64,000 bases of DNA from Flavobacterium succinicans (GCF_001662485.1 NZ_JMTM01000060.1:1-64000), one strand, 5' to 3'. Shown: positions 1-8,900, counted from the first letter of the stretch. Made by a program: numbers and translations. Notes: a model not told the origin generated them from the letters alone.

Positions 1-760
1 TTGCCTTAGCATCCGCAGCTATTTTTTCTTGACGAAGACGCTCGGCTTCTGCATCGGCTTTGGCTTTAGCATCGGCTGCTGCTTTTTGTTGTGCTTCGGC
101 ATCAGCTTTTGCCTTAGCATCCGCAGCTAGTTTTTCTTGACGAAGGCGCTCGGCTTCTGCATCGGCTTTGGCTTTAGCATCCGCTGCTGCTTTTTGTTTT
201 GCCTCTGCATCAGCTTTTGCCTTAGCATCCGCAGTTATTTTTTCTTGACGAAGACGCTCGGCTTCTGCATCTGCTTTAGCTTTAGCATCGGCTGCTGCTT
301 TTTGTTGTGCTTCGGCATCAGCTTTTGCCTTAGCATCCGCAGCTAGTTTTTCTTGACGAAGGCGCTCGGCTTCTGCATCGGCTTTGGCTTTAGCATCCGC
401 TGCTGCTTTTTGTTTTGCCTCTGCATCAGCTTTTGCCTTAGCATCCGCAGCTATTTTTTCTTGACGAAGACGCTCGGCTTCTGCATCTGCTTTAGCTTTA
501 GCATCCGCTGCTAATTTTGCTTGACGAAGACGCACAGCTTCAGCGTCAGCTTTGGCTTTAGCATCCGCGGCTAATTTTTGTTTTGCCACTGCTTCGGCTT
601 TTGCCTTAGCATCCACTGCTAGTTTTTCTTGACGAAGAAGCTCGGCTTCTGCATCCTCCTTGGCTTTAGCATCGGCTGCTGCTTTTTGCTTTGCTTCCGC
701 ATCAGCTTTCGCTTTAGCATCCGCTATTTCCTTTAATTTAGCTTGACGCATGGCTTCTCT
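1..760 (-). repeat. 108-bp tandem repeats (36-residue units) with a 216-bp higher-order period
   Basis: Units begin at 3, 111, 219, 327 and 435, exactly 108 bp apart, and then become degenerate up to about 760. Units at 111 and 327 read as identical over all 108 bases; units at 3 and 219 differ at only about three positions. Two unit types therefore alternate, giving a 216-bp higher-order repeat. It is coding throughout in the minus-strand SprF-like gene (motifs such as RQEKLAADAKAKADAEAQQK). Near-identity at synonymous sites points to recent duplication or gene conversion. Confidence 0.9.
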
Positions 761-1849
761 AGCCGCTTGTGCTTCTAATCGAGCAGCTTCTAGATTAGCT
801 TTATCGACTGGAGAAAGCAAAGTACTTTGTTTCGGTTGGGTACTTATAGGTTTTGCTGAAGGTTTCGTTGGAGCTTCATTTGGCTTAATTAAAGCACCTT
901 CTTCTTCATCATCTCCATAATAATACGTTTTGTTTTTGAATTTGTAGGCCAAAACAATATCATGTGAGGCACCAAAATTATCGAAAGCACCCATCGCCTT
1001 TTCAAAATTATATTCAATTGAAATAGTAGAAGTAATATTTAAACCAATACCTCCAGAGACTCCATATAAGCTATTGTATCCAGCTTGTGCCCAAACACCC
1101 ATAGGAATTGAAAACATAGCCAATCCAGAAACAACCGTTTTGTCTTTTTTGAACTCAGAACGTACTAATGCAGAGAATTTACTTTTATCGAAAAAACCAT
1201 AGGAATCCAAATATCCCGTATACATAATATGGGCTTGGATCGCTTTTTCTGGATCATCCTTAAGCATATTGGAAGTACCAAAATTGTAACTAACGATATT
1301 ATTTAATGCTAAACCAAAATCTAAAAAAGTAGTTCCATAATTAATCCCTGGACTAACCGTAAGTAAAAAATTGGAAGGAATATTGTTTAAAGAAGGATCC
1401 GCAATGCCGTTTGTGATGACTTTTCCAGCATCCAAACCACTCTTATATGCACCTAAATTTAACCCAAAAGTAAGGTTACTATCTTGTTCTAAAATGACAT
1501 TATGTGTAAAGTTGGCTACCGCACCAAAAGTAGCAAGTACACCATAATTTTGTTTAAAAACACCTAAACCTACTCCTTGATTTTCTAAAAAACGTCCTGA
1601 ATAGCTTGCAAAATAAGTAGTGGGAGCATTATCAAATTGAACCCATTGTCTTTTGCTATATATAGTCGCTACAGTATTTTGTTCACGGACAAAACTAAAG
1701 GTAGGATTGATTACAAATCGATTGTATTTTAAAGAATTTCGTATCGGAAGGGAAAACGAAACAACTCCATCCTCAGCCGGAACAGCTTGAGCATAGAGTT
1801 CGTGGTGCATACCATAAAAAAAAGCAATGAATAGTAAAATTTTCTTCAT
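1..1849 (-). CDS. PorP/SprF-family T9SS outer-membrane protein with long Ala/Lys/Glu repeat tail (3' end outside window)
   Basis: The start codon is at 1849 and the frame is still open at base 1, so at least 616 residues are visible. An N-terminal signal peptide (MKKILLFIAFFYGMHHELYA) precedes about 310 residues of PorP/SprF type, with the characteristic N-terminal stretch and short alternating beta-barrel strands. The family forms an outer-membrane partner needed for export or anchoring of T9SS cargo with type B C-terminal domains. After residue ~330 the protein becomes a TolA-like, highly charged A/K/D/E/Q repeat, probably a long helix or coiled coil. Usual SprF-like proteins are about 300-330 residues, so this tail is an extension. 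The gene starts one base after the stop of the cargo gene at 1851, so the two are surely co-transcribed. What follows the tail lies off the window; an additional C-terminal domain is possible. Confidence 0.85.
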   Translation of the reverse strand, partial: MKKILLFIAFFYGMHHELYAQAVPAEDGVVSFSLPIRNSLKYNRFVINPTFSFVREQNTVATIYSKRQWVQFDNAPTTYFASYSGRFLENQGVGLGVFKQNYGVLATFGAVANFTHNVILEQDSNLTFGLNLGAYKSGLDAGKVITNGIADPSLNNIPSNFLLTVSPGINYGTTFLDFGLALNNIVSYNFGTSNMLKDDPEKAIQAHIMYTGYLDSYGFFDKSKFSALVRSEFKKDKTVVSGLAMFSIPMGVWAQAGYNSLYGVSGGIGLNITSTISIEYNFEKAMGAFDNFGASHDIVLAYKFKNKTYYYGDDEEEGALIKPNEAPTKPSAKPISTQPKQSTLLSPVDKANLEAARLEAQAAREAMRQAKLKEIADAKAKADAEAKQKAAADAKAKEDAEAELLRQEKLAVDAKAKAEAVAKQKLAADAKAKADAEAVRLRQAKLAADAKAKADAEAERLRQEKIAADAKAKADAEAKQKAAADAKAKADAEAERLRQEKLAADAKAKADAEAQQKAAADAKAKADAEAERLRQEKITADAKAKADAEAKQKAAADAKAKADAEAERLRQEKLAADAKAKADAEAQQKAAADAKAKADAEAERLRQEKIAADAKA

Positions 1850-1850
1850 A

Positions 1851-3341
1851 TTATTTTATCACAGTTATTGACCCTTTTTTTACCTTTTTATCTGGAGTAG
1901 TGATAATATAATAATAAATGGGATTAACATTTTTAAAATCGGTAGGGCTTGTTACCGAAGGCCAATCGTTTTGATAATCATTAGTTTGAACCACAACTTC
2001 ACCCAAAGCACTTACAATTAAAACTTCGGTATTAGTGCCACTAACATACGCTAAAGGAAGTATCCAAGTATCATTGATAAAATCCCCGTTTGGACTAATC
2101 ACATTAGGGATCTCAGCTACATCTGGAAAAGGATTCGGATCCGTTGAATAGGTTACCTCAAAGGTTAAATCTTTGGCTACAGTACAACTTCCAGGTTGCG
2201 TAATGGTCACTTTATAAATTCCTTTAACAGTAGCACTATACGTATTTGAAGTTACATTGGGTATTTGAACACCATTTAAAAACCACTTAAACGTTGGATT
2301 TACAGCATTAGTAGTAACCGCAACTGCTAAACTTTCACCTGGAACAATAGCATAAGTAGCCGCAATATTTAAACTACTGGTAAAGGATACTTCCTTCAAA
2401 TCTATAGTCGCATTAGCATCACAAGAACCAAAACCAACTTTTACACTATATTGCCCAGCTGTGGTAGCCGAATACGTTTGATTTGTAGCATTGGGAATCG
2501 CCACGTTGTCTTTATACCATTGATAAGTGTTTCCTTTAGTAGCCGACAAAATTGTTGGTCCTTGACTAGTACAAAAAGGATTGCCCAAACTTGAAGTAAT
2601 AACAGCTGTAGCGCCAGAATTAGATGAAGTAACGGTAACACGATTAGAATATGAGTCAGAAGTACAGGTCCCATAATTGGTCTCGGCATAATAAACACCC
2701 GGAGAAGTTACGGTATAATTAGCACCTGTTGCAGAAGCTACTTTAGTTGGTAAAACTGTAGGGCCGTTATCTCTAAACCAATTAAAGGTAAGTCCTGGAT
2801 ATTTTAAAGGAGAATCATTAGTTACAGCTCCAGGGTTATCGATCGAAAGCACATAGGAACCTCCAGAGCAAATTACCACATTAGAGGTGTTATTGTTAAT
2901 GGTAAATTGACTGTCTTGTGGCTTATAGTAGGCAGGAAAAGAATTGGAGAGTTGACTAGTTGCTGCTGGTGAAGTACTTCGAATACGCAATCTATAGCCT
3001 TCTCCACTTGTGGTCACAGGAACAGCAAATGTAATTTTGGCTGGCGAAGTCGTTATCGCTCCCGCCACTGAAGTGTGCAATACCGTAGGTGTTACGAAAC
3101 TTCCATTACCGTCAGATAGCTCAACAATAAATTGGTTTGAAGCTGTAATTCCACTAGTTGGAGTGAAACTAAAAGTAACATCGAAAGTATTGAATGATGG
3201 ATTTGCACAAATCTGAGTAAATGGGAAAGTAGGTTTTCCAATTGCGATTTGTGCCTGAATTTTATTTACAAATGGGAAAAAACCAATTGAAAAATAAAAA
3301 AAAAATTGTACCAAAAAAAAGACCTTATTGTACCTTTTCAT
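1851..3341 (-). CDS. secreted protein with type B (gliding motility-associated) C-terminal sorting domain
   Basis: Probable T9SS cargo of 496 residues. An N-terminal hydrophobic signal segment ends near VNKIQAQ. Ig/PKD-like beta domains follow: repeated phrases of the type TFxWFxxNG and TYSATxxGxYxV occur around residues 180-240, 260-310 and 340-390. The last ~90 residues (from VISPNGDFINDTW) match the gliding motility-associated CTD, which contains the NxxSPNGDxxND motif and a C-terminal strand ending in ITVIK. In known cases such type B CTDs require an SprF-like protein for export, and the SprF-like gene lies one base downstream. The biological ligand is unknown; adhesion or glycan binding is only a guess from the Ig-like repeats. 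Confidence 0.85.
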   Translation of the reverse strand: MKRYNKVFFLVQFFFYFSIGFFPFVNKIQAQIAIGKPTFPFTQICANPSFNTFDVTFSFTPTSGITASNQFIVELSDGNGSFVTPTVLHTSVAGAITTSPAKITFAVPVTTSGEGYRLRIRSTSPAATSQLSNSFPAYYKPQDSQFTINNNTSNVVICSGGSYVLSIDNPGAVTNDSPLKYPGLTFNWFRDNGPTVLPTKVASATGANYTVTSPGVYYAETNYGTCTSDSYSNRVTVTSSNSGATAVITSSLGNPFCTSQGPTILSATKGNTYQWYKDNVAIPNATNQTYSATTAGQYSVKVGFGSCDANATIDLKEVSFTSSLNIAATYAIVPGESLAVAVTTNAVNPTFKWFLNGVQIPNVTSNTYSATVKGIYKVTITQPGSCTVAKDLTFEVTYSTDPNPFPDVAEIPNVISPNGDFINDTWILPLAYVSGTNTEVLIVSALGEVVVQTNDYQNDWPSVTSPTDFKNVNPIYYYIITTPDKKVKKGSITVIK

Positions 3342-3379
3342 GTTTTAAATCTGTGGTTTTACAAGGTTTTTGAATAAAA

Positions 3380-3424
3380 AAATAAAAACTTCGATTGTTG
3401 GGGTGCAACCAAAGTTTTTATTTT
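3380..3424 (-). terminator. hairpin terminator after the gene ending at 3437
   Basis: On the minus strand AAATAAAAACTT pairs with AAGTTTTTATTT, with an inner GTTG/CAAC stem around a CACCC loop, followed by a T-run. It sits 13 bases beyond the stop of the upstream minus-strand gene and would separate it from the cargo/SprF pair. Confidence 0.6.
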
Positions 3425-3436
3425 TTTAAAAACAGT

Positions 3437-4729
3437 CTAGTTGTTGTTTGAAGCTGTAATTTTTGAAATTCTTAATCTGAAATCTGGTCTTTTTTCATTT
3501 GAGAAATCAATAAATGCCTCAGCGTTATTCTTTTTATCATATACATTAAAGAAGGCACTATTGCCATACCAATTTTCTAACTCCTCATTTTCAGGGTTAA
3601 ACTCGGTAAAAATATTCCCTTTACAGAAATTAATGTACAATTGTTCTAATTTAATTTTTTTCAAATTTGGTGCTGTAACTTCCATTTTGGCATCTAAAAC
3701 TACAGCTGGATTAAAGCCTGAAATCACACTTTTCTTTAATTCTAAAAAGGTGTTTTCTGCAACACGCACGGCATCTTTAATCAAACCATTTTGAATATCC
3801 GCTGCTATATCATCACTATCATTAACAAATGTCATATTACTTGCAACGATATTGGTTTGTTTTTTATTAAAATCAACTTCGCTTTTTTGATCATATGAAG
3901 CCAAGTCAAAACATCTTGATGCTGAAGTATTACTAGAAATATAAGATGATCGTATCGCTAAGGAATTATCTATTTTACATTGAACACCATAATTAAACTT
4001 ATAGTCAATTCCGTTAGATTTTAATGAAATCATTTTATTCATGACTACATCACCACCATACACTTCAAAAGAATCTCCTGCACAATAACTTACCATAACA
4101 TTTTCAACAGTGGTTTTGTTGCCTACTCCACCTAAAAATAATCCATTAAAATTACCACTTCCTTTTACTTTTTTTCCAGCATATTCAATGCGAACAAAAC
4201 GTAAAACTCCAGAATTTGCAGCAGGATTACTACCACCGTAAACAGTCATCGCATTATCTAAATCATAATTTACAGAGGCTACTCCACCAAATTTGTTTAT
4301 TGGAGCCTCACCTAAAATTATTAATCCTCCCCAATCACCAGCCTTTTTAACGCTACGATTAGAAGTAAAAACAATAGGATCGGTTTCTAAACCGTCAGCA
4401 ATGATTGAAGCTCCTTTTGTTATAATCAAAGCAGCTCCTGAATCAAAATCACCAATAATTACAGTACCTGGTTCAATAGTTAAGACTGCATTATTACTAA
4501 CATAAACTGCACCTTGCAATAGGTAGATATTCTTTTTTAACAATTTAGTGTTAGAAGAAATAGTACCAGCCAAAATTTGATTGGCTTCACCATAATCCAC
4601 TTTAGCTGGCTTAAATTCTGTCCAATTGCTCAACCAATTTGTAGAACCTATGATGCCTTTCTCTTGTTGTGCATTTGCACTACAAACAACCAATAGCAAT
4701 AAAGCTAAAACTTGAATACTTTTTTTCAT
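3437..4729 (-). CDS. secreted right-handed beta-helix-like surface protein of a Bacteroidota family
   Basis: This 430-residue protein starts with a signal peptide (MKKSIQVLALLLLVVCSANA). The body is rich in short V/I-rich turns with phrases such as LTIEPGTVIIGD and GDWGGLIILGEAPIN, typical of a Bacteroidota family of predicted parallel beta-helix proteins that often lie near TonB-dependent receptors or T9SS genes. I see no catalytic motif and no CTD at the C-terminus, so it may be periplasmic or outer-surface without T9SS export. The gene is separated from its neighbours by a terminator on one side and a short C-tract-bearing leader on the other. Function unknown. Confidence 0.7.
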   Translation of the reverse strand: MKKSIQVLALLLLVVCSANAQQEKGIIGSTNWLSNWTEFKPAKVDYGEANQILAGTISSNTKLLKKNIYLLQGAVYVSNNAVLTIEPGTVIIGDFDSGAALIITKGASIIADGLETDPIVFTSNRSVKKAGDWGGLIILGEAPINKFGGVASVNYDLDNAMTVYGGSNPAANSGVLRFVRIEYAGKKVKGSGNFNGLFLGGVGNKTTVENVMVSYCAGDSFEVYGGDVVMNKMISLKSNGIDYKFNYGVQCKIDNSLAIRSSYISSNTSASRCFDLASYDQKSEVDFNKKQTNIVASNMTFVNDSDDIAADIQNGLIKDAVRVAENTFLELKKSVISGFNPAVVLDAKMEVTAPNLKKIKLEQLYINFCKGNIFTEFNPENEELENWYGNSAFFNVYDKKNNAEAFIDFSNEKRPDFRLRISKITASNNN

Positions 4730-4743
4730 GAGGTTAAGATTTA

Positions 4744-4751
4744 GGGGGGGG
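4744..4751. repeat. G8/C8 homopolymer tract in the leader of the beta-helix gene
   Basis: Eight consecutive G on the plus strand (C8 on the coding strand) lie 15-22 bases upstream of the ATG at 4729. Such a run is unexpected in AT-rich intergenic DNA. It sits between the start codon and any promoter, a position where slipped-strand length change could alter expression. Confidence 0.6.
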
Positions 4752-4836
4752 ATATATCTTTCACATCTATTTAAAGAGTGACAAAAGTTGAAAACAATTT
4801 GGTTAAATTAATGGAAGTTAAGTCTATTGACTACTT

Positions 4837-5277
4837 CTAGTTTTCACCTAAAGAATTCAACGATTTTAAAGTTTCTTCATAAAACAAAATAGCAGAAATT
4901 AAATTTCCTTTATCTGCGTATGGCACCATTTTTCTTTGAAATTCAACGGTAACTTCCAAGAAAGAATTCATACTTTCTGACTGCACTGTCAATGCTTTAG
5001 TATTATTAGCATCTTCTGGAATACCTAAATCAGTTAAGGTTACGCCAGGTTTACTTACCAATGCAATGTATGGCAACGTTTTAACTAAAACTTTAATTCT
5101 TTCTATGTACAACTCCAAAAGAGGACCTTTTTGCAACTGCTCCAATTCTGGCTTCGTATAGTATTTTTTTACTAAAGCTGTTCTACTAATAATACTTTGA
5201 GGAACTTTAGTTTGTGCAGAAGCTACTCCTACAGTTAATAAAAATACTAACCCAAAAAAAATAATTTTCCCTTTCAT
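4837..5277 (-). CDS. small secreted/periplasmic protein of unknown function
   Basis: The 146-residue product has a signal peptide (MKGKIIFFGLVFLLTVGVASA) and then a mostly alpha-helical, soluble region (about residues 25-145) with no cysteine and no motif I recognise. A plausible promoter of the Bacteroidota type lies just upstream (5321-5350). The downstream gene on the same strand begins 108 bases after its stop, and that gap holds the C8 tract. It may be co-expressed with the beta-helix protein, but nothing in the sequence fixes a role. Confidence 0.7.
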   Translation of the reverse strand: MKGKIIFFGLVFLLTVGVASAQTKVPQSIISRTALVKKYYTKPELEQLQKGPLLELYIERIKVLVKTLPYIALVSKPGVTLTDLGIPEDANNTKALTVQSESMNSFLEVTVEFQRKMVPYADKGNLISAILFYEETLKSLNSLGEN

Positions 5278-5320
5278 GCTTTTCTTTTTTGTTAATTAAA
5301 ATGTTAATAACAAAAATAAA

Positions 5321-5350
5321 CAAATTTACTTAACTCACAACTTTTCACAA
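5321..5350 (-). promoter_or_regulatory. predicted -33/-7 promoter for the gene starting at 5277
   Basis: Read on the minus strand there is TTG (5350-5348), a 19-base spacer, then TAAATTTG (5328-5321), matching the Bacteroidota TTG-N19-TAnnTTTG pattern. Transcription would begin about 40 bases upstream of the ATG. Confidence 0.6.
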
Positions 5351-5614
5351 TAATTTTATGAATAAAAAATAGTACATAAATTAAAGAAAGTGGTTGTTTG
5401 TCGATAAAACAAAGCACTTAACATTTTGTATAATAGGTATTTATACGTAATTTATTAACTTAATATTAACAAGAATATAGGCGAAAGAAGCCAAATATTA
5501 ACAGTTTTAAATTGTTAATAAACAGTAATTATTTACAAAAGAAAATGATAAAAGCGACCTTAGCAATCCGCACAAAGTTTAATCCATAAAATTTTCGTCT
5601 CAATCAATTTCTAT
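5351..5614. other. intergenic DNA, nothing else recognised
   Basis: This is the remainder of the 349-base divergent gap between 5277 and 5627. It is very AT-rich with repeated TTAATATTAAC-like words. I see no ORF, hairpin terminator or RNA gene. Confidence 0.5.
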
Positions 5615-5622
5615 TATCTTTG
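5615..5622 (+). promoter_or_regulatory. -7 box TATCTTTG immediately before holB
   Basis: TATCTTTG fits TAnnTTTG exactly and ends only four bases before the holB ATG at 5627. Initiation a few bases after the box would give a leaderless or nearly leaderless mRNA. No good -33 TTG is seen at the right distance. Confidence 0.5.
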
Positions 5623-5626
5623 CTTT

Positions 5627-6775
5627 ATGCTATTTTCATCTATTCTAGGTCAACAACACATTAAAAATCATTTAATTAAAAGCGCCGAATCCGGAAGAAT
5701 TCCCCATGCACAATTGTTTGTAGGACCAGAAGGATGCGGAACACTTGCCATGGCTATAGCCTATGCACAATATATTCTTTGCAACAATACCAATTGTGAG
5801 AATCAAAATGGAAATGAAAGCCGCAATTTGAAGTTTCAAAATTTAGCACATCCAGACCTCCATTTTGTCTACCCAACCGTTAGTACAGAAGAGGTAAAAA
5901 GTAAGCCAAAAAGTATTGATTTTATAACGGATTGGCGAGCATTCGTACTTCAAAACCCATATGGAAGTTTATTAGACTGGTATTCTTACCTTGGGGTACA
6001 AAACAAACAGGGTGAAATACGAGTAGATGATGCTCAAGAAATCCTTAAATCATTAGCCCTGAAAGCGTACGAAGGTGGGTATAAAATAATGATCGTTTGG
6101 ATGGCTGACAAACTCAATACGGCAGCAGCTAACAAATTACTAAAACTGTTAGAAGAACCACCAGAAAAAACGATTTTTTTATTGGTAACCGAAAATGAGG
6201 AATCCATAATTTCTACTATCCGTTCAAGATGCCAAGCCATTCATTTTAATGGAATTCCAGAGCATGATATCACCCAGGCTTTGGTTGAATTACAAAACTT
6301 GGATATAAAATTGGCTCAAAATATAGCCCATCAAGCACAAGGAAATTACAATAAAGCCCTACATCTATTGCATCAAGACGCTGATGATTTGGCCTTTGAA
6401 GAATGGTTTGTGGTTTGGGTTAGAGCTGCTTTTAAAGCCAAAGGCAATCCTGCCGCTATTCAGGATTTGATTCAGTGGAGCGAACAAATTGCTCAGTTAG
6501 GAAGAGAAAGACAAAAAAAATTCTTAGAATTCTGTATCGAAATGTTTCGTCAAGCTTTGTTACTTAATTATCAAGCCCCGCAATTGGTTTATCTAAGTCC
6601 AAAAGTTGAAAAATTTAAATTAGAGAATTTTGCGCCTTTCATACATGGCAATAACATTGATGCTATTTTTACCCAACTATCAGAGGCTTTGTATCATATT
6701 GAAAGAAACGGAAACGCAAAAATAATCTTAACCGACTTATCCATCCAATTAACTCGATTAATTCATAAAAAATAA
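5627..6775 (+). CDS. holB: DNA polymerase III subunit delta' (clamp-loader subunit)
   Basis: The 382-residue protein has the delta'/AAA+ fold signature: ILGQQHIKNHL at the start, RIPHAQLFVGPEGCGT (residues ~25-39), the LLKLLEEPP motif and the STIRSRCQ sensor segment around residue 205. The P-loop reads GPEGCGT and lacks the GKT/S lysine, as expected because delta' does not hydrolyse ATP. The zinc-binding cysteine group seen in E. coli is reduced to C52 and C57. It acts with delta and DnaX subunits to load the sliding clamp. It heads a plus-strand run; the next gene starts five bases after its stop. Confidence 0.93.
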   Translation: MLFSSILGQQHIKNHLIKSAESGRIPHAQLFVGPEGCGTLAMAIAYAQYILCNNTNCENQNGNESRNLKFQNLAHPDLHFVYPTVSTEEVKSKPKSIDFITDWRAFVLQNPYGSLLDWYSYLGVQNKQGEIRVDDAQEILKSLALKAYEGGYKIMIVWMADKLNTAAANKLLKLLEEPPEKTIFLLVTENEESIISTIRSRCQAIHFNGIPEHDITQALVELQNLDIKLAQNIAHQAQGNYNKALHLLHQDADDLAFEEWFVVWVRAAFKAKGNPAAIQDLIQWSEQIAQLGRERQKKFLEFCIEMFRQALLLNYQAPQLVYLSPKVEKFKLENFAPFIHGNNIDAIFTQLSEALYHIERNGNAKIILTDLSIQLTRLIHKK

Positions 6776-6780
6776 CGATC

Positions 6781-7164
6781 ATGCACAATACTGCCTCACT
6801 TTTATTACTTGTCTTTCTGGCCATCACGTTCATACAGTCTGGATATGACAAAATATTCTACTGGAAGGACAATGTAGCTTGGCTTAAAGATCACTTTGCC
6901 AAAACACCATTAAAAAAACAAGTGCCTTTGGCCTTAGCAAACGTTCTTATTTTAGAACTACTATCAGGGATTTTATGCATCGTTGGAAGCATCGAATTAT
7001 ATCTAACCAACGAAAAACTTTACGGATATTATGGCGCTGTATTTTCTTGCCTTACCTTATTAATGCTTTTGTTTGGACAACGTTTGGCCAAGGATTATGA
7101 TGGCGCAAGAACCATAGTAATCTATTTTGTTCCAGCAGTAATGGCTGTTTTTTTGCTCAACTAA
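6781..7164 (+). CDS. DoxX-like four-helix membrane protein
   Basis: The 127-residue product has four predicted transmembrane helices (about residues 5-20, 48-70, 78-100, 108-126). Phrases such as TFIQSGYDKIFYW near the first helix resemble the DoxX/DoxD-like family. The family's biochemical role is not settled; some members are linked to redox or oxidative-stress complexes. It follows holB by five bases and precedes the thioesterase by 29, so the three are probably one transcript. Confidence 0.7.
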   Translation: MHNTASLLLLVFLAITFIQSGYDKIFYWKDNVAWLKDHFAKTPLKKQVPLALANVLILELLSGILCIVGSIELYLTNEKLYGYYGAVFSCLTLLMLLFGQRLAKDYDGARTIVIYFVPAVMAVFLLN

Positions 7165-7193
7165 TTTTAATTTTAATATTTTACCTTACCTAT

Positions 7194-7703
7194 ATGATTC
7201 CAAAACATCCTTCAGAATCCTTGACCATTTTAACAGATTTGGTTTTACCAAGTGAAACCAATCCATTAAATAATCTTTTTGGCGGAGAACTTCTAGCACG
7301 AATGGATCGCGCTGCCAGCATTGCGGCAAGAAGACATTCTAGAAGAATAGTAGTAACTGCTTCTGTAAATCATGTAGCCTTCAATAGAGCAGTACCTATT
7401 GGAAGCGTAGTAACTGTAGAAGCAAAAATCTCTAGATCATTCAAAAGCTCAATGGAAATCTATATTGATGTATGGATTGAGGATCGCGAATCCGGGCTTC
7501 GAAATAAAGCAAACGAAGGCATCTATACCTTTGTAGCCGTTGACGATACTGGAAGACCTGTAGAAGTGGCTCCAATTATTCCTGAAACCGAATTAGAAAA
7601 ACAACGATTTGATGCCGCTTTACGCAGAAAACAATTAAGTTTGGTACTTGCTGGAAAAATGAATCCTCATGATGCTACAGAATTGAAAGCACTATTTAGT
7701 TAA
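7194..7703 (+). CDS. acyl-CoA thioesterase, hotdog fold (YciA/BACH type)
   Basis: The product is 169 residues. The family motif NNLFGGELLARMDRAASIAA (residues ~26-45) carries the N and D residues typical of the YciA/BACH hotdog active site, followed by VTASVNHVAFNRAVPIG. These enzymes hydrolyse acyl-CoA to free acid and CoA in the cytoplasm, usually as hexamers of single hotdog domains. The substrate chain length cannot be told from the sequence. It is probably the last gene of the holB transcript, as about 170 bases separate it from recA. Confidence 0.87.
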   Translation: MIPKHPSESLTILTDLVLPSETNPLNNLFGGELLARMDRAASIAARRHSRRIVVTASVNHVAFNRAVPIGSVVTVEAKISRSFKSSMEIYIDVWIEDRESGLRNKANEGIYTFVAVDDTGRPVEVAPIIPETELEKQRFDAALRRKQLSLVLAGKMNPHDATELKALFS

Positions 7704-7875
7704 GAAATCAACTCGTGCTATTTTTTATTTTGAATACTAAAAGAGAGCGCGATTAGCATTAAAAAAAAATGTATTTTTACCTTAACTATTTTAAAAGTAT
7801 TTCGTTATTTCATAATATAAAAATTCATATACGCCAAAAATTAGTTATAAACCAAAAAATTAGATGAAAGAAAAG

Positions 7876-8883
7876 ATGAGTTCAGACAAAGAAGCCAAAT
7901 TAAAAGCGTTACAACTTACGCTTGACAAATTAGACAAAACCTACGGAAAAGGGACGGTAATGAAAATGGGCGATAAGGCCATTGTAGAAGTAGAAACAAT
8001 CTCCTCAGGTTCGTTAGGAATAGATTTAGCATTAGGAGTTAATGGATACCCAAAAGGGAGAATCATCGAAATTTATGGTCCTGAATCTTCAGGTAAAACT
8101 ACGCTAACCCTACACGCAATAGCCGAAGCTCAAAAAGCAGGAGGAATCGCCGCATTTATTGATGCGGAACATGCCTTTGACAGAAATTATGCCGAAAAAC
8201 TAGGAGTAGATATTGAAAACCTCATTATTTCTCAACCTGATAACGGGGAGCAAGCTTTAGAAATTGCGGAAAATCTAATCCGTTCTGGAGCAATTGATAT
8301 TGTAGTAATTGACTCGGTAGCTGCCTTAACTCCAAAAAGTGAGATAGAGGGTGAAATGGGAGATTCAAAAATGGGCTTACATGCTCGTTTGATGTCTCAA
8401 GCGTTAAGAAAACTAACAGGAACCATCAGCAAAACACATTGCACAGTTTTCTTTATCAACCAATTGAGAGAAAAAATAGGTGTAATGTTTGGTAATCCTG
8501 AAACTACAACTGGAGGTAACGCTTTGAAATTTTATGCTTCCGTTCGTTTGGACATTCGTCGTTCTACTCAAATTAAAGACGGAGAAAATGTTTTAGGAAA
8601 CCGTACCAAAGTCAAAATTGTAAAAAACAAAGTCGCTCCACCATTTAAAGTAGCCGAATTTGACATTATGTATGGAGAAGGAATTTCAAAAACTGGAGAA
8701 ATTTTAGATCTTGCTGTAGAATTCGAAATTATCAAAAAAGCGGGTTCATGGTTTAGTTATGGAGAAACCAAATTAGGTCAAGGTCGTGATGCTGTAAAAA
8801 CTTTAATCAAAGATAATCCTGAATTAGCCGACGAATTAGAAGTTAAAATAAAAGCACATATCAAAGAATTGGCTAACGAATAA
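7876..8883 (+). CDS. recA: recombinase RecA
   Basis: Near-complete match to Rec[11 protein letters not shown] Walker A, a Walker B strand ending VVIDSVAAL, the L1/L2 region with [20 protein letters not shown], and [23 protein letters not shown] place the start at the ATG at 7876 (MSSDKEAK), giving 335 residues, as Flavobacterium RecA usually begins there and a purine tract GAAAGAAAAG precedes it; an in-frame ATG at 7864 would add four residues. RecA polymerises on single-stranded DNA and drives strand exchange and, where present, LexA cleavage. The leader contains TATTTTTACC near 7771, a weak -7-like word that also occurs upstream of sprE. A strong terminator follows. Confidence 0.97.
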   Translation: MSSDKEAKLKALQLTLDKLDKTYGKGTVMKMGDKAIVEVETISSGSLGIDLALGVNGYPKGRIIEIYGPESSGKTTLTLHAIAEAQKAGGIAAFIDAEHAFDRNYAEKLGVDIENLIISQPDNGEQALEIAENLIRSGAIDIVVIDSVAALTPKSEIEGEMGDSKMGLHARLMSQALRKLTGTISKTHCTVFFINQLREKIGVMFGNPETTTGGNALKFYASVRLDIRRSTQIKDGENVLGNRTKVKIVKNKVAPPFKVAEFDIMYGEGISKTGEILDLAVEFEIIKKAGSWFSYGETKLGQGRDAVKTLIKDNPELADELEVKIKAHIKELANE

Positions 8884-8900
8884 ACGATTCAAAAAAATAT

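Noticed and set aside
137-346. Plus-strand ORF with repeated Cys/Phe-rich sequence
   Set aside because: It is antisense to the 108-bp coding repeats of the SprF-like gene; its odd composition is a by-product of the repeat.
3-542. Regular array suggesting CRISPR
   Set aside because: Units are contiguous 108-bp coding repeats with no unique spacers and no cas genes nearby.
5627-6775. Broken P-loop in HolB as evidence for a pseudogene
   Set aside because: Delta' subunits naturally lack the catalytic P-loop lysine and the gene is otherwise intact.
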